Below, piece by piece: positions 19,606 through 26,743 of a DNA stretch of 55,057 bases. The translations under genes and the position numbers were made by a program. Source of the stretch: an uncultured Lachnospiraceae bacterium. Its GTDB lineage: Bacteria > Bacillota > Clostridia > Lachnospirales > Lachnospiraceae. The stretch spans positions 1-55,057 of the forward strand of contig CAOKPU010000012.1 in assembly GCA_948470755.1 (NCBI GenBank). The letters are read 5' to 3'. The notes below the pieces were generated by a model that searched no databases, was not told the DNA's origin, and saw only the letters and a list, made by a program, of their open reading frames with translations. Every line of letters begins with the position of its first letter. The first letter of the stretch is position 1.

Positions 19606-21210
19606 TCATCCGGCGCTCATCCTCTTAAGCCTAGCAAGGTAAGCTTTGCTGATCTTCATATTCCCGCTTCCAAACTGCCGGTCAAGATATACCGCCAGGC
19701 CATCCAGTTCATCCCTGATAAATCCCAATCCCAAAGACTCGAATTTCCGCAATATTTTTTTGGAGAACATAAAATCAATCCCGTCAATCTCCGTGCCGCC
19801 GCACGCCACATAACAAGGGACGAATTCTTTCAACTGGCGCATAATCCTGTTCCCGAAAGTCAGCCGGAAATGTTCGATCAGATATTTGTCCAGCTTGTCC
19901 AGAAGGATGAGGTTTTCTTCCGAAATAGGATATTTTTTCTTTGCGTCCTCATACAATCTTTCCAAATGTTTATAACTTAAGCGCTGCGGTTCCGTATCCG
20001 GCGCCTCAAAAAATTCGGCACGGTCATCCAAATCGATCGGGATCGCGCGGTCATATACTTTATCCGCCACGGCAAATGTAGAGTCATCATTGTTAATCGT
20101 CCCCACATACCATATATTGTTGGGGATCCATATTTTCCCTTCCTTCATCAGCGCCGGGTCGTTTGCCGCCGTATTGGATACCACCGTAACAAACCGCTCC
20201 TCCTCCCTGGGCAATTCCAGGATAGAAAGCATTTCCGCAAAATAATACTCCACTCTTGCGATATTCATTTCATCCAAGATCACGATTCTGGGATCTTCAT
20301 AATAATGCGCTTCATACAAAGTCTTTAAAAAATCCGTTTCCGTATACTTCTTCGTAAAATCATTGTAATAACCAAACAGTTCTGTCCTGTCCCTCCATGA
20401 AGGCTGTACGGAACAGATCACGCTGGGATTTCCGATAAACTGGCCAAAGGCATATGGCAGGGATGTTTTCCCCGTTCCCGATATTCCCTGTAAGATCAGC
20501 ATTTTCGCCGCGCCAAAGGAAGCAAATACCTGCTTCATCACTTCCAGTTCATAATACAGCCCTAACTTGCTCGCGGCATAATTACGGAAATTAATGCAGA
20601 CTTCCTCCAGCGATATTGCATTGTTATAAACCGGAGCCTCATATCCCGGGTCGGAATAATATAAATCCACCGCCGACAGCCTTGGAAATCTTTTTTCTTT
20701 TGTCTCAATCACTTCGGCTGCTTCTTCTTCCTGCAAGACGGCTTGCTCCCCTTCCGATCCCGGCTCCTCCTGAGCCAAACCCCTTTCCATAATTTCATTA
20801 GGGGTATCCAATAAATCCGGGTTTACCTCCATGCCAAGTTCCGATATTTTCATGGCAAGGATTTTATCTTTTTCATAATTTGCTTTCATAATTTCACGCT
20901 TTAATGTAACAACTTCATCTTTCATTTTTTCATATTCCGCTACCGGAACTTTGAAACGGAAAACCACCTTCAGCCCTTTATAAATCAAGAATACAAATAA
21001 AGACAGAAGAAGCAGCAGCAGAATATGTACAATCGTGGCGGCCACCCAGCCGAGCGGGGATAAATCGCCCCTGTAAGTATTAAACAGTTCCATATAATAA
21101 CGTATATCGAAAATCCCTATAATGGCATCTTTTATGGCGGTAAGCACATTCCAGATATGGCCGAAGATACTCCTCATAAAATTATAAAAATAGTAAAAAA
21201 ATGCGTTCAT
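19606..21210 (-). CDS. Membrane-tethered McrB-like AAA+ ATPase
   Basis: The 534-residue product has an N-terminal hydrophobic region, a strong membrane segment (about 56-84), a coiled, acidic linker (about 90-170) and an AAA+ module. Walker A is GISGTGKTS (242-250) and Walker B is IVILDEMN (309-316) followed by ARVEYYF. The sensor region reads GTINNDDST, aligning with the McrB hallmark GTMNTADRS but losing its arginine, and YDRAIPIDL follows. This places it in the McrB branch that pairs with DUF2357/McrC proteins, the next gene downstream. McrB proteins are normally soluble, so membrane tethering is notable. Embedded between secreted-protein genes and next to a SipW-type peptidase, it is more likely to power assembly or export at the membrane than to act on DNA (inference). 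Confidence 0.88.
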   Translation of the reverse strand: MNAFFYYFYNFMRSIFGHIWNVLTAIKDAIIGIFDIRYYMELFNTYRGDLSPLGWVAATIVHILLLLLLSLFVFLIYKGLKVVFRFKVPVAEYEKMKDEVVTLKREIMKANYEKDKILAMKISELGMEVNPDLLDTPNEIMERGLAQEEPGSEGEQAVLQEEEAAEVIETKEKRFPRLSAVDLYYSDPGYEAPVYNNAISLEEVCINFRNYAASKLGLYYELEVMKQVFASFGAAKMLILQGISGTGKTSLPYAFGQFIGNPSVICSVQPSWRDRTELFGYYNDFTKKYTETDFLKTLYEAHYYEDPRIVILDEMNIARVEYYFAEMLSILELPREEERFVTVVSNTAANDPALMKEGKIWIPNNIWYVGTINNDDSTFAVADKVYDRAIPIDLDDRAEFFEAPDTEPQRLSYKHLERLYEDAKKKYPISEENLILLDKLDKYLIEHFRLTFGNRIMRQLKEFVPCYVACGGTEIDGIDFMFSKKILRKFESLGLGFIRDELDGLAVYLDRQFGSGNMKISKAYLARLKRMSAG

Positions 21211-21263
21211 CTTAATATCCTTGCCTTTCTTTCAGTCTTCCGTCCCCTGACGCAGTCCTCTAT

Positions 21264-22229
21264 TTATCTCCCGCCTTTTACTTCCGAAGAAATAAACTGT
21301 ATATTTCCTACAATCTCATCCAGCTCATTAGAATTGGTGCAGTCTTCATCTGTCCCCTCCATCCAGACGCGCATCGTCACCTTTACATCCTGCTCCTCTT
21401 CGATCACAAACAGCTTTTCTGAGTTCCCGTCTTCACCACCGACAAAACTCCCGTCATCCGTCTGTTGCAGGGTTTCATAAGTCCCATAAGTCCCTCTTAC
21501 ATGATCAATCGCCTTTTCCGTATCACCATTATGCCTGTTGCTGTTCGGTTCCCATATGACAATATCCTGCCCCTCTACTTCAAAGGAAACCCTAATGGAA
21601 TTAGCCGCCGTGTCGCCTGGGACCGTACCCGCAGCCCCGTCTGCCTGCCGTATTGAGCAGCCGCTGATCTCCTCCCCGTCCTGTTCCGGGCCGAGCAGCA
21701 TGATTTCATATTTTTTCATGGCTCCCTTTGTCACTCTGTCCCCTCTGCTGTTTTTTAGACTTCCCGCTTTCAGATAAAAGGTCTTTTCATAGACGTACTG
21801 CTGGTTCAGCTCGTCCAAATCCGTAATCTCCTTTACATCCGTTACTGCCTTCCCTGTATAGACGGGTGCATAAAACGTCTGTCCGTCGGCAGTCGTCACC
21901 GGATTGAGCAACACTTCCTCCATAGGGAATTTCTGCGTTGCCTCCTTTAGATCCAATTCCTCATCATATTCCCCCGGGCCGCCTCCTAAGTCGTCGGCTA
22001 TCAACAAGTCGCCTGCCGCAGCGGCAGAAAGGGCAAGGTTCAATACCTTCGGCTTGTTGTTCATGGTAAACCAGGCATAGGTTGCCGTGGACAAAACCGC
22101 AATATACAACAGGCACATCAAAAGCCTTGCTTTCAACCCCTGCTTTTCTTTTCCCTCTTCCGGCGCCATATTGTCCGTCTTTCTTTTTTCTTTTAATTTA
22201 CCCGTTACTGCTTTTTCCCTCTTCTCCAT
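21264..22229 (-). CDS. SipW-dependent-type secreted protein with TYAWF signal
   Basis: A long, charged cytoplasmic N-terminus is followed by a membrane segment ending in TYAWFTMNN (about residues 50-58 from the chosen start), the best SipW/TasA-type signal in this window. The mature part is acidic, and near its C-terminus has the pattern VWMEGTDEDC, which is shared with the next protein (IWLEGEDPEC). The two are therefore probably related. I chose the ATG at 22229 because AGAGGG precedes it by a normal distance; an upstream in-frame ATG at 22265 is possible. The gene lies 53 bases upstream of the McrB-like gene in the same train. I infer an extracellular structural subunit. No enzymatic motif is visible. 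Confidence 0.85.
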   Translation of the reverse strand: MEKREKAVTGKLKEKRKTDNMAPEEGKEKQGLKARLLMCLLYIAVLSTATYAWFTMNNKPKVLNLALSAAAAGDLLIADDLGGGPGEYDEELDLKEATQKFPMEEVLLNPVTTADGQTFYAPVYTGKAVTDVKEITDLDELNQQYVYEKTFYLKAGSLKNSRGDRVTKGAMKKYEIMLLGPEQDGEEISGCSIRQADGAAGTVPGDTAANSIRVSFEVEGQDIVIWEPNSNRHNGDTEKAIDHVRGTYGTYETLQQTDDGSFVGGEDGNSEKLFVIEEEQDVKVTMRVWMEGTDEDCTNSNELDEIVGNIQFISSEVKGGR

Positions 22230-22318
22230 TTGCCGTCCCTCTTTCGATTCTCCTATCCTTCCCATCTTTTTTCCGCTTCCGAACCGTTTTCAAACCTCCG
22301 GGTCTTCCGGAACGCCCC

Positions 22319-23230
22319 TTAATAAGTAAAACTCATTGCCAATTCTATTTCCCCGCCGATGATCGCATCCACGCATTCGGGATCTTCTCCCTCCAGCCAG
22401 ATGACTACGGTAAATTTATCCATGCCGTCATGCTCAAAATCCTGCCGCAGCCCTGTGCAGACTGTTTTCTCCGAAGCAAAGGGGACGGTTTTTAATTGAT
22501 AAATCCCGTCCAGGCCGTCAAACTCATGATAGTCAATAACTTCTTGCGTAATATAACCGGGGTTTCTGTCGGAAATAACCGTCTGCTGCAGCTCCGGATG
22601 AAGCGCATACTCCTGAAACGGAAATTCAAACTCGGAATATTGGCACTCGGGATGCCCCTCTTTATTTGCCTTTGCAAAGATTTCCTGTTTCCCATTATGG
22701 AACAACATGATCCATGCCGCTTCTTCTACCCCCTGCGTTTTATTTCTTATAAATAAAGTATATCTGTAATCCTTGGTTTCCCCCGTCAGGTTCTTTACAT
22801 AAAATGTGTAAGCGAATACATCATCGCTATGATGTTCCCCATCAATATCCATGACATCTTCGTCAATATTATAGATATTCACGTTGGTAGCGTCCACCAA
22901 CGCGTCTGCGCGCAACGTAATCAGCCTTTCGTCAAAATTCGGTATCTCAGACAGATAAAAACCGTCCCTCGCCATTTTTCTGTCCACTTTTACTACGAAC
23001 TCTCCGGCATTCGTATAAAATGCCGCCATCAGGAAGGCCACGGATAAGATAAATAAAATAATGGCTATCGTCTGCTTTGCCGCATGGATACGGAAGAGGC
23101 TTCGGAATAAGCTGATCCCCCCCATATACCAATGCTTAAACCGATTGAGAAGATCCACCCTGCTTATTAAAGGACGTCTGATCCGGTCCCCTTTCGGTTT
23201 TTTAGCAGGAAAACGTTTTTCCTTTTTCAT
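22319..23230 (-). CDS. Membrane-anchored extracellular protein, paralogue of the neighbouring TYAWF protein
   Basis: The 303-residue product has a very basic cytoplasmic N-terminus (about 50 residues), one membrane segment (about 52-70) ending in MAAFYTNAGEF, and an Ig-like extracytoplasmic domain. The sequence FAYTFYVKNLTGE, followed later by VVIWLEGEDPEC, is typical of secreted proteins in SipW loci. The second motif is shared with the protein encoded next (VWMEGTDEDC). The AAFY end of the membrane segment is a weak version of the TAWF cleavage region, so processing is uncertain. The gene follows the HD-GYP gene by 58 bases. It may be an accessory or initiating subunit of a surface fibre (inference). 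Confidence 0.83.
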   Translation of the reverse strand: MKKEKRFPAKKPKGDRIRRPLISRVDLLNRFKHWYMGGISLFRSLFRIHAAKQTIAIILFILSVAFLMAAFYTNAGEFVVKVDRKMARDGFYLSEIPNFDERLITLRADALVDATNVNIYNIDEDVMDIDGEHHSDDVFAYTFYVKNLTGETKDYRYTLFIRNKTQGVEEAAWIMLFHNGKQEIFAKANKEGHPECQYSEFEFPFQEYALHPELQQTVISDRNPGYITQEVIDYHEFDGLDGIYQLKTVPFASEKTVCTGLRQDFEHDGMDKFTVVIWLEGEDPECVDAIIGGEIELAMSFTY

Positions 23231-23288
23231 ACAACTCCCCCTGCCCTCTTGTTATCACGGACTTCTTTTCTTTTGCTAAACCGTATCC

Positions 23289-23942
23289 CTAAAATCTGTC
23301 GATGCATTCTTTAAATATCCCCACTAATTCCGGCTGAAACTGCCCCCCTGCTTCTCCTTCAATGATCCGGACAGCCTCTTCTCTCGTTGTCTGTTTCTTC
23401 TTGTACGGCTTCCAACTCACGATCCCATCATAGGTATCTGCAATTGCACAAATCCTTGCCCCTATAGGGATATCTTCCCCCTTTTTTCCTTCCGGATAGC
23501 CCCCGCCGTCAAACCTTTCATGATGATATACGGCAATGTTTTGCCACTGTTCCATGATCCCATCGGGAAATGGCTGTATATAGATGCCCTTCACCGCCTT
23601 ACGCGCATTTACCGTATGGTCTTTAATAATCTGTTTTTCCTCTTCGCTCAATCCTTCCACTTTATTAAAAATCTCAAATGGTATAAAATGCCTGCCGATA
23701 TCATGCAGCGCAAAAATTTCCTCGCTATACCGTCCAAACTCTTCCCCCATCTGCTCTCTGACGTTTCCAATCCCCTTCTCAACCATATAACGGTAAAGGA
23801 TATCCGCATATTTCCCTACCCGCTTCATATGTATCCTGACATTCCTTGGCAACGTACTGCATAAGGCGTCCAATGTTGGAAAACATCCGATTTCCGAACT
23901 TTTTATCAGGTTTTTATCCGTTGTTATCAAATAAACCTCCAT
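23289..23942 (-). CDS. HD-GYP domain protein, probable c-di-GMP phosphodiesterase
   Basis: The 217-residue cytoplasmic protein is almost entirely one HD-GYP domain. The metal- and substrate-binding set is complete: His38, His80-Asp81 (HDIGR in place of the common HDIGK), His109, His140-His141 (HHERFDGGGYP), and the ADTYD box (about 168-172). It has no receiver or sensor domain, only ~35 extra N-terminal residues. Such proteins degrade c-di-GMP. It is the first gene of the leftward train that leads into the SipW/McrB-like surface locus, and a strong promoter with a ~110-base leader lies upstream. This links second-messenger turnover to surface-protein output. The HDIGK-to-HDIGR change is conservative and activity is expected. 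Confidence 0.9.
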   Translation of the reverse strand: MEVYLITTDKNLIKSSEIGCFPTLDALCSTLPRNVRIHMKRVGKYADILYRYMVEKGIGNVREQMGEEFGRYSEEIFALHDIGRHFIPFEIFNKVEGLSEEEKQIIKDHTVNARKAVKGIYIQPFPDGIMEQWQNIAVYHHERFDGGGYPEGKKGEDIPIGARICAIADTYDGIVSWKPYKKKQTTREEAVRIIEGEAGGQFQPELVGIFKECIDRF

Positions 23943-23974
23943 CCTTATCGCACCACATTTTCCCCAATACTAAA

Positions 23975-23996
23975 AGCCGAACGTCTAGTTTCGGCT
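23975..23996 (-). promoter_or_regulatory. Leader hairpin upstream of the HD-GYP gene
   Basis: A perfect 7-bp stem (AGCCGAA/TTCGGCT) with an 8-base loop is followed on the transcribed strand by TTTTAG. It lies in the ~110-base leader between the promoter and the HD-GYP start. It could be a weak attenuator, and could be part of a small riboswitch, but it does not match the class I c-di-GMP riboswitch consensus. Confidence 0.5.
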
Positions 23997-24059
23997 CGGT
24001 AAATTAAGTTGAGTCACATGCAGCATAATTTTCAATTTTTATATCATACTTTATGAATA

Positions 24060-24088
24060 ATAATATATTTTTAACATCTTTATGTCAA
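24060..24088 (-). promoter_or_regulatory. Promoter of the HD-GYP/SipW/McrB-like gene train
   Basis: On the minus strand TTGACA (24083-24088) and TATTAT (24060-24065) are separated by 17 bases, an excellent sigma-A match in AT-rich DNA. Transcription would begin near 24053 and read into the HD-GYP gene. No other promoter this good was noticed inside the train, although internal promoters in the 53-97-base gaps cannot be excluded. Confidence 0.75.
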
Positions 24089-24255
24089 TAGAATTCTTCT
24101 AATTATTGTGTCTTTTTACATATTTTTATCAGTTTTCTCTTGAAAAATAAGCAAATTTCACTACCACGGCTAATGAAACAATATAATTATCCATATATTT
24201 TGATCCATCCCCTTCCCGCCTTACCTATTTTCTGATACCCGGATCAATCCTGGTC

Positions 24256-24283
24256 TTGACTTTTCTCCAATTCCCTGTATAAT
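24256..24283 (+). promoter_or_regulatory. queT promoter
   Basis: TTGACT (24256-24261) and a perfect TATAAT (24278-24283) are spaced 16 bases apart. The predicted start near 24290 coincides with the beginning of the structured leader. Confidence 0.8.
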
Positions 24284-24289
24284 AATTCT

Positions 24290-24420
24290 TCGGAAAAACC
24301 CGCAAAGTCAACAACCCCGATGCAAGCAGTCACTTGGCTTGTTGCTCGCGGGAATCAAGGTTTTTCCAAAATATAAACGTCAGTTCGGGACCTTCCTGAC
24401 GTAAAACAAAACTAAAGGAG
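24290..24420 (+). promoter_or_regulatory. Structured queT leader, candidate preQ1 riboswitch
   Basis: The leader folds into nested arms: GGAAAAACC pairs with GGTTTTTCC as the outer helix, CCCGC pairs with GCGGG inside it, and CAACAA competes with TTGTTG and CAAGC/GCTTG for alternative inner pairings. A separate 7-bp hairpin (ACGTCAG/CTGACGT, 24377-24402) stands just before the AAAGGAG ribosome site. Placement before queT, mutually exclusive pairings and a hairpin near the ribosome site suggest a translational preQ1 riboswitch, possibly class III. Against this, the core is homologous to a dispersed repeat elsewhere in the window, so it may be a captured repeat instead. Confidence 0.5.
24305..24358 (-). 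repeat. Dispersed palindromic repeat, short copy A
   Basis: Read on the minus strand, this 54-base segment matches copy B (53551-53694). They share TTGATTCCCGC, an AGCCAAG..CTGCTTGCA block, and TGCATCGGGG-TTGTTGACTT. Copy A lacks the central ~90 bases of copy B. The junction is exactly at a TGCA that is present at both edges of the missing part. Confidence 0.75.
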
Positions 24421-24428
24421 AACAAAAT

Positions 24429-24956
24429 ATGAAAAACCAATCTTATGACAAGGCCGCTCCTGTAGGAAGTATCCGGCCTTATTCCGTGATGACTATTGCT
24501 CAGGCGGCAATGATAGCCGCACTCTATGTTGCGCTTACCTTTACAGCCAACGCATTCGGGCTTGCCAATTACGCAGTGCAGATCCGATTTTCCGAAGCTC
24601 TTACGATTCTTCCTTATTTTACCCCTGCTGCCATACCTGGTTTATTTATTGGGTGTCTGATTAGCAATACCCTGACAGGCTGCGCCATTCCCGATATTAT
24701 TTTCGGCAGTATCGCCACCCTGATCGGAGCCGTATTTACCTATAAAATGCGCAGGCATAAATGGATGGCGCCTATTCCTCCCATTATTGCCAATATGATC
24801 ATCGTACCCTTTGTCCTTTTATATGCATATGGCATACGGCCCTTATGGTTTTCTTTCCTTACGGTTACTGCCGGGGAGATTATTTCCTGCGGCATTCTTG
24901 GCATGATGCTGCTTCTTACATTGGAAAAATATAAAGGGCGGCTCTTTATGAAATAA
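24429..24956 (+). CDS. queT: QueT family queuosine-precursor transporter (ECF S component)
   Basis: The 175-residue integral membrane protein matches the QueT family. It has the conserved QIRFSEALTILPYFTPAAIPGL region (two parts, about residues 52-73), a GCLISN motif and DIIFGSIATL, with about five to six membrane segments. Family members are substrate-binding S components that use a shared ECF energising module to import queuine or preQ1 for tRNA queuosine. No EcfA or EcfT gene lies nearby, which is normal for group II ECF systems. AAAGGAG eight bases before the ATG sets the start. Expression is probably controlled by the structured leader upstream. Confidence 0.92.
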   Translation: MKNQSYDKAAPVGSIRPYSVMTIAQAAMIAALYVALTFTANAFGLANYAVQIRFSEALTILPYFTPAAIPGLFIGCLISNTLTGCAIPDIIFGSIATLIGAVFTYKMRRHKWMAPIPPIIANMIIVPFVLLYAYGIRPLWFSFLTVTAGEIISCGILGMMLLLTLEKYKGRLFMK

Positions 24957-25066
24957 TCATCCCCCATCCGCTAATTATTCTTGGGAATATTGCCAAAGGT
25001 GTCCTGTATCCGTTAAAAATGCGGCCGGATGCCGGACTCTTCGGCAAATACTTTCCATAGTTTTGC

Positions 25067-25095
25067 TTGATTGTACAGGCTGTCAATGGTAATAT
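25067..25095 (+). promoter_or_regulatory. Probable promoter of the NSS symporter gene
   Basis: TTGATT (25067-25072) and TAATAT (25090-25095) are separated by 17 bases. A second AT-rich box (CATATAATAG) lies 8-10 bases further on. The transcript would include the hairpin element. Confidence 0.55.
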
Positions 25096-25114
25096 CATAT
25101 AATAGTCTTACAAT

Positions 25115-25267
25115 TGGAGGAAAATAGATTGAAAAATCAGCTTGATAGCTGATTTTATCAATCGGCTATTTGAGTCAGAGCCTCAAATAGCTTTGATCGC
25201 AGTCGGAAATTTAAAATTTCCGACGCGTGTCATCGCAGTAAACTGCTCTGACATGGAGGAAAATAGA
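25115..25267 (+). repeat. Multi-hairpin element flanked by 14-bp direct repeats
   Basis: Exact direct repeats TGGAGGAAAATAGA occur at 25115-25128 and 25254-25267, each containing a ribosome site directly followed by a start codon. The 125 bases between them are a row of strong palindromes. These are a 10-bp stem (25133-25142/25147-25156), a 10-bp stem (25165-25174/25182-25191) extended by ATCAA/TTGAT, an 11-bp stem (25202-25212/25214-25224), and a weaker fourth. GTCAGAG in the second loop can pair with CTCTGAC at 25246-25252. After the first repeat a TTG opens a seven-codon frame. It resembles an inserted palindromic element with a duplicated target, or a structured leader. Confidence 0.7.
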
Positions 25268-26665
25268 ATGAAAGAAACACTATCCGCAGGCCATCCGCCC
25301 CACCCTGCGAAATCAAGAAGCACGTTCTCAGGGAAAATGGGGTATGTCCTTGCTGTTGCCGGCTCCGCAGTCGGGCTTGGAAATATTTGGCGGTTCCCTT
25401 ATCTTGCCGCAAAATACGGGGGCGGCATTTTTTTACTCGTTTATCTGATCTTAATGCTTACCTTCGGCTATGCATTGATTATTTCTGAAACCGCCTTAGG
25501 CCGTATGACAAAAAAAAGCCCCGTAGGCGCGTTCCATGCTTTCGGCAAAAGCTTCCCTTTCCAGTTCGGAGGCTGGGTAAATGCGGTCATACCTATGCTG
25601 ATCGTTCCCTATTATTGTGTGATCGGAGGCTGGGTAACCAAATATCTTTTTGAATATATGACAGGAAGCGTCACCGCCTTGGCCGATGATTCCTGTTTTA
25701 CCGATTTTATCTCATCCGGAGCCAGCGTGGAATTCTGGCTGATCGTTTTCAGCGCCTTTGTCATCTTCGTTATCCTGGCAGGAGTGAAGCAGGGCGTCGA
25801 ACGGGTTTCAAAAATCATGATGCCCGTATTAGTCGTGTTGGCTGTCTTTGTAGCCGCATATTCCGTTACACGCCCCGGCGCGATGGAAGGCGTAAAGTAT
25901 CTCTTAATCCCTAATTTTAACAATTTTTCATGGATGACCGTCGTTGCCGCCATGGGGCAGATGTTCTATTCCCTATCCATTGCTATGGGCATACTGTATA
26001 CCTATGGTTCCTATATTAAAAAGGATGTGGATATTGAACAATCCACCACTCAAGTTGAAATCTTCGACACGGCCATTGCCATGCTGGCCGGCCTTATGAT
26101 CATTCCGGCCGTCTTCGCTTTTTCCGGCGGCGACCCTAATACCTTAAAGGCAGGGCCATCCCTGATGTTTATTACCCTTCCGAAAGTCTTTGCAAGCATG
26201 GGGATGGGGCGGATTGTCGGTATTGTCTTTTTCCTTTTGGTACTCTTTGCGGCTTTGACCAGCGCCATCTCGCTTACGGAGACCGGGGTGTCCACCTTTG
26301 AAGACCAGCTTGGATGGAGCCGGAAAAAATGCAGCCTTTTTATGGGCATCATAATCATCGTTTTAGGTTCCGCTTCGGCTCTCGGCTTTAGCGTCCTGGA
26401 TTTTATTTCCATCCTTGGAATGTCTATTCTGGACTTTTTCGACTTTTTAACCAATTCCATCATGATGCCTTTGGCTGCTTTGGCGACCTGTTTTCTTATT
26501 ACCCGCGTAGCCGGCTTGGATGCCATTGCAAAAGAAGTAGAACTTTCCTCCGCTTTCAAGCGGAAAAAAATATATAACTTCTTCATGAAATACCTTGCCC
26601 CCGTCTGCATCGGCATTATACTTATCAGTTCGATTGCAAATGTACTTGGATGGATTACCTTATAA
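25268..26665 (+). CDS. Neurotransmitter:sodium symporter (NSS/SNF) family transporter
   Basis: The 465-residue integral membrane protein begins its first helix with the family signature GSAVGLGNIWRFPY, including the unwound Na+-binding stretch. About eleven to twelve membrane segments follow, in the bacterial LeuT/MhsT fold. Family members import amino acids such as tryptophan, leucine or alanine with Na+; the substrate cannot be read from sequence. The start is placed at the ATG at 25268, which has GGAGGA directly upstream and begins MKETLSAG. A longer in-frame reading from 25142 would translate the hairpin element and is rejected. The Na+ gradient could come from respiratory or decarboxylase pumps or from the apparently Na+-type ATP synthase encoded nearby. 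A perfect hairpin terminator follows. Confidence 0.93.
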   Translation: MKETLSAGHPPHPAKSRSTFSGKMGYVLAVAGSAVGLGNIWRFPYLAAKYGGGIFLLVYLILMLTFGYALIISETALGRMTKKSPVGAFHAFGKSFPFQFGGWVNAVIPMLIVPYYCVIGGWVTKYLFEYMTGSVTALADDSCFTDFISSGASVEFWLIVFSAFVIFVILAGVKQGVERVSKIMMPVLVVLAVFVAAYSVTRPGAMEGVKYLLIPNFNNFSWMTVVAAMGQMFYSLSIAMGILYTYGSYIKKDVDIEQSTTQVEIFDTAIAMLAGLMIIPAVFAFSGGDPNTLKAGPSLMFITLPKVFASMGMGRIVGIVFFLLVLFAALTSAISLTETGVSTFEDQLGWSRKKCSLFMGIIIIVLGSASALGFSVLDFISILGMSILDFFDFLTNSIMMPLAALATCFLITRVAGLDAIAKEVELSSAFKRKKIYNFFMKYLAPVCIGIILISSIANVLGWITL

Positions 26666-26699
26666 AAATATGCATTCCCCCCCAGAGGAAAACGTTTTA

Positions 26700-26738
26700 A
26701 AGAGCCATAACCCTTTACAGTTATGGCTCTTCTCTTTG
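26700..26738. terminator. Strong hairpin terminator between NSS and XRE genes
   Basis: A perfect 12-bp stem (AAGAGCCATAAC at 26700-26711, complement at 26720-26731) with an 8-base loop is followed by CTCTTTG. It lies between convergent stop codons and probably serves both. Confidence 0.85.
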
Positions 26739-26743
26739 CCTCT

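Larger units (their letters stand above)
23943..24428. other. Divergent intergenic region between HD-GYP gene and queT
   Basis: This 486-base region has no convincing gene. From left to right it holds the HD-GYP leader with its hairpin, the leftward promoter near 24.06 kb, an AT-rich middle part (about 24090-24240) in which I see nothing definite, the queT promoter at 24256-24283, and the structured queT leader. Confidence 0.7.
24957..25267 (+). other. Intergenic region upstream of the NSS symporter gene
   Basis: These 311 bases hold no gene. The first ~105 bases show nothing definite. They are followed by a promoter (25067-25095) and a multi-hairpin element bounded by 14-base direct repeats (25115-25267). 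An open frame runs from 25142 into the symporter gene, but it translates palindromic DNA and has no ribosome site at its beginning. Confidence 0.7.

Noticed and set aside
18192-21210. Type IV restriction system (McrBC)
   Set aside because: The ATPase is membrane-tethered, the partner lacks a visible PD-(D/E)xK nuclease, and the neighbours are secretion genes rather than defence genes.
23943-24053. Class I c-di-GMP riboswitch in the HD-GYP leader
   Set aside because: The leader has a hairpin but none of the conserved GEMM-I sequence blocks I would expect; class II or another class was not excluded.
25142-25267. N-terminal extension of the NSS symporter frame
   Set aside because: It translates a row of palindromes and has no ribosome site, while the ATG at 25268 has GGAGGA directly upstream and begins where family homology starts.
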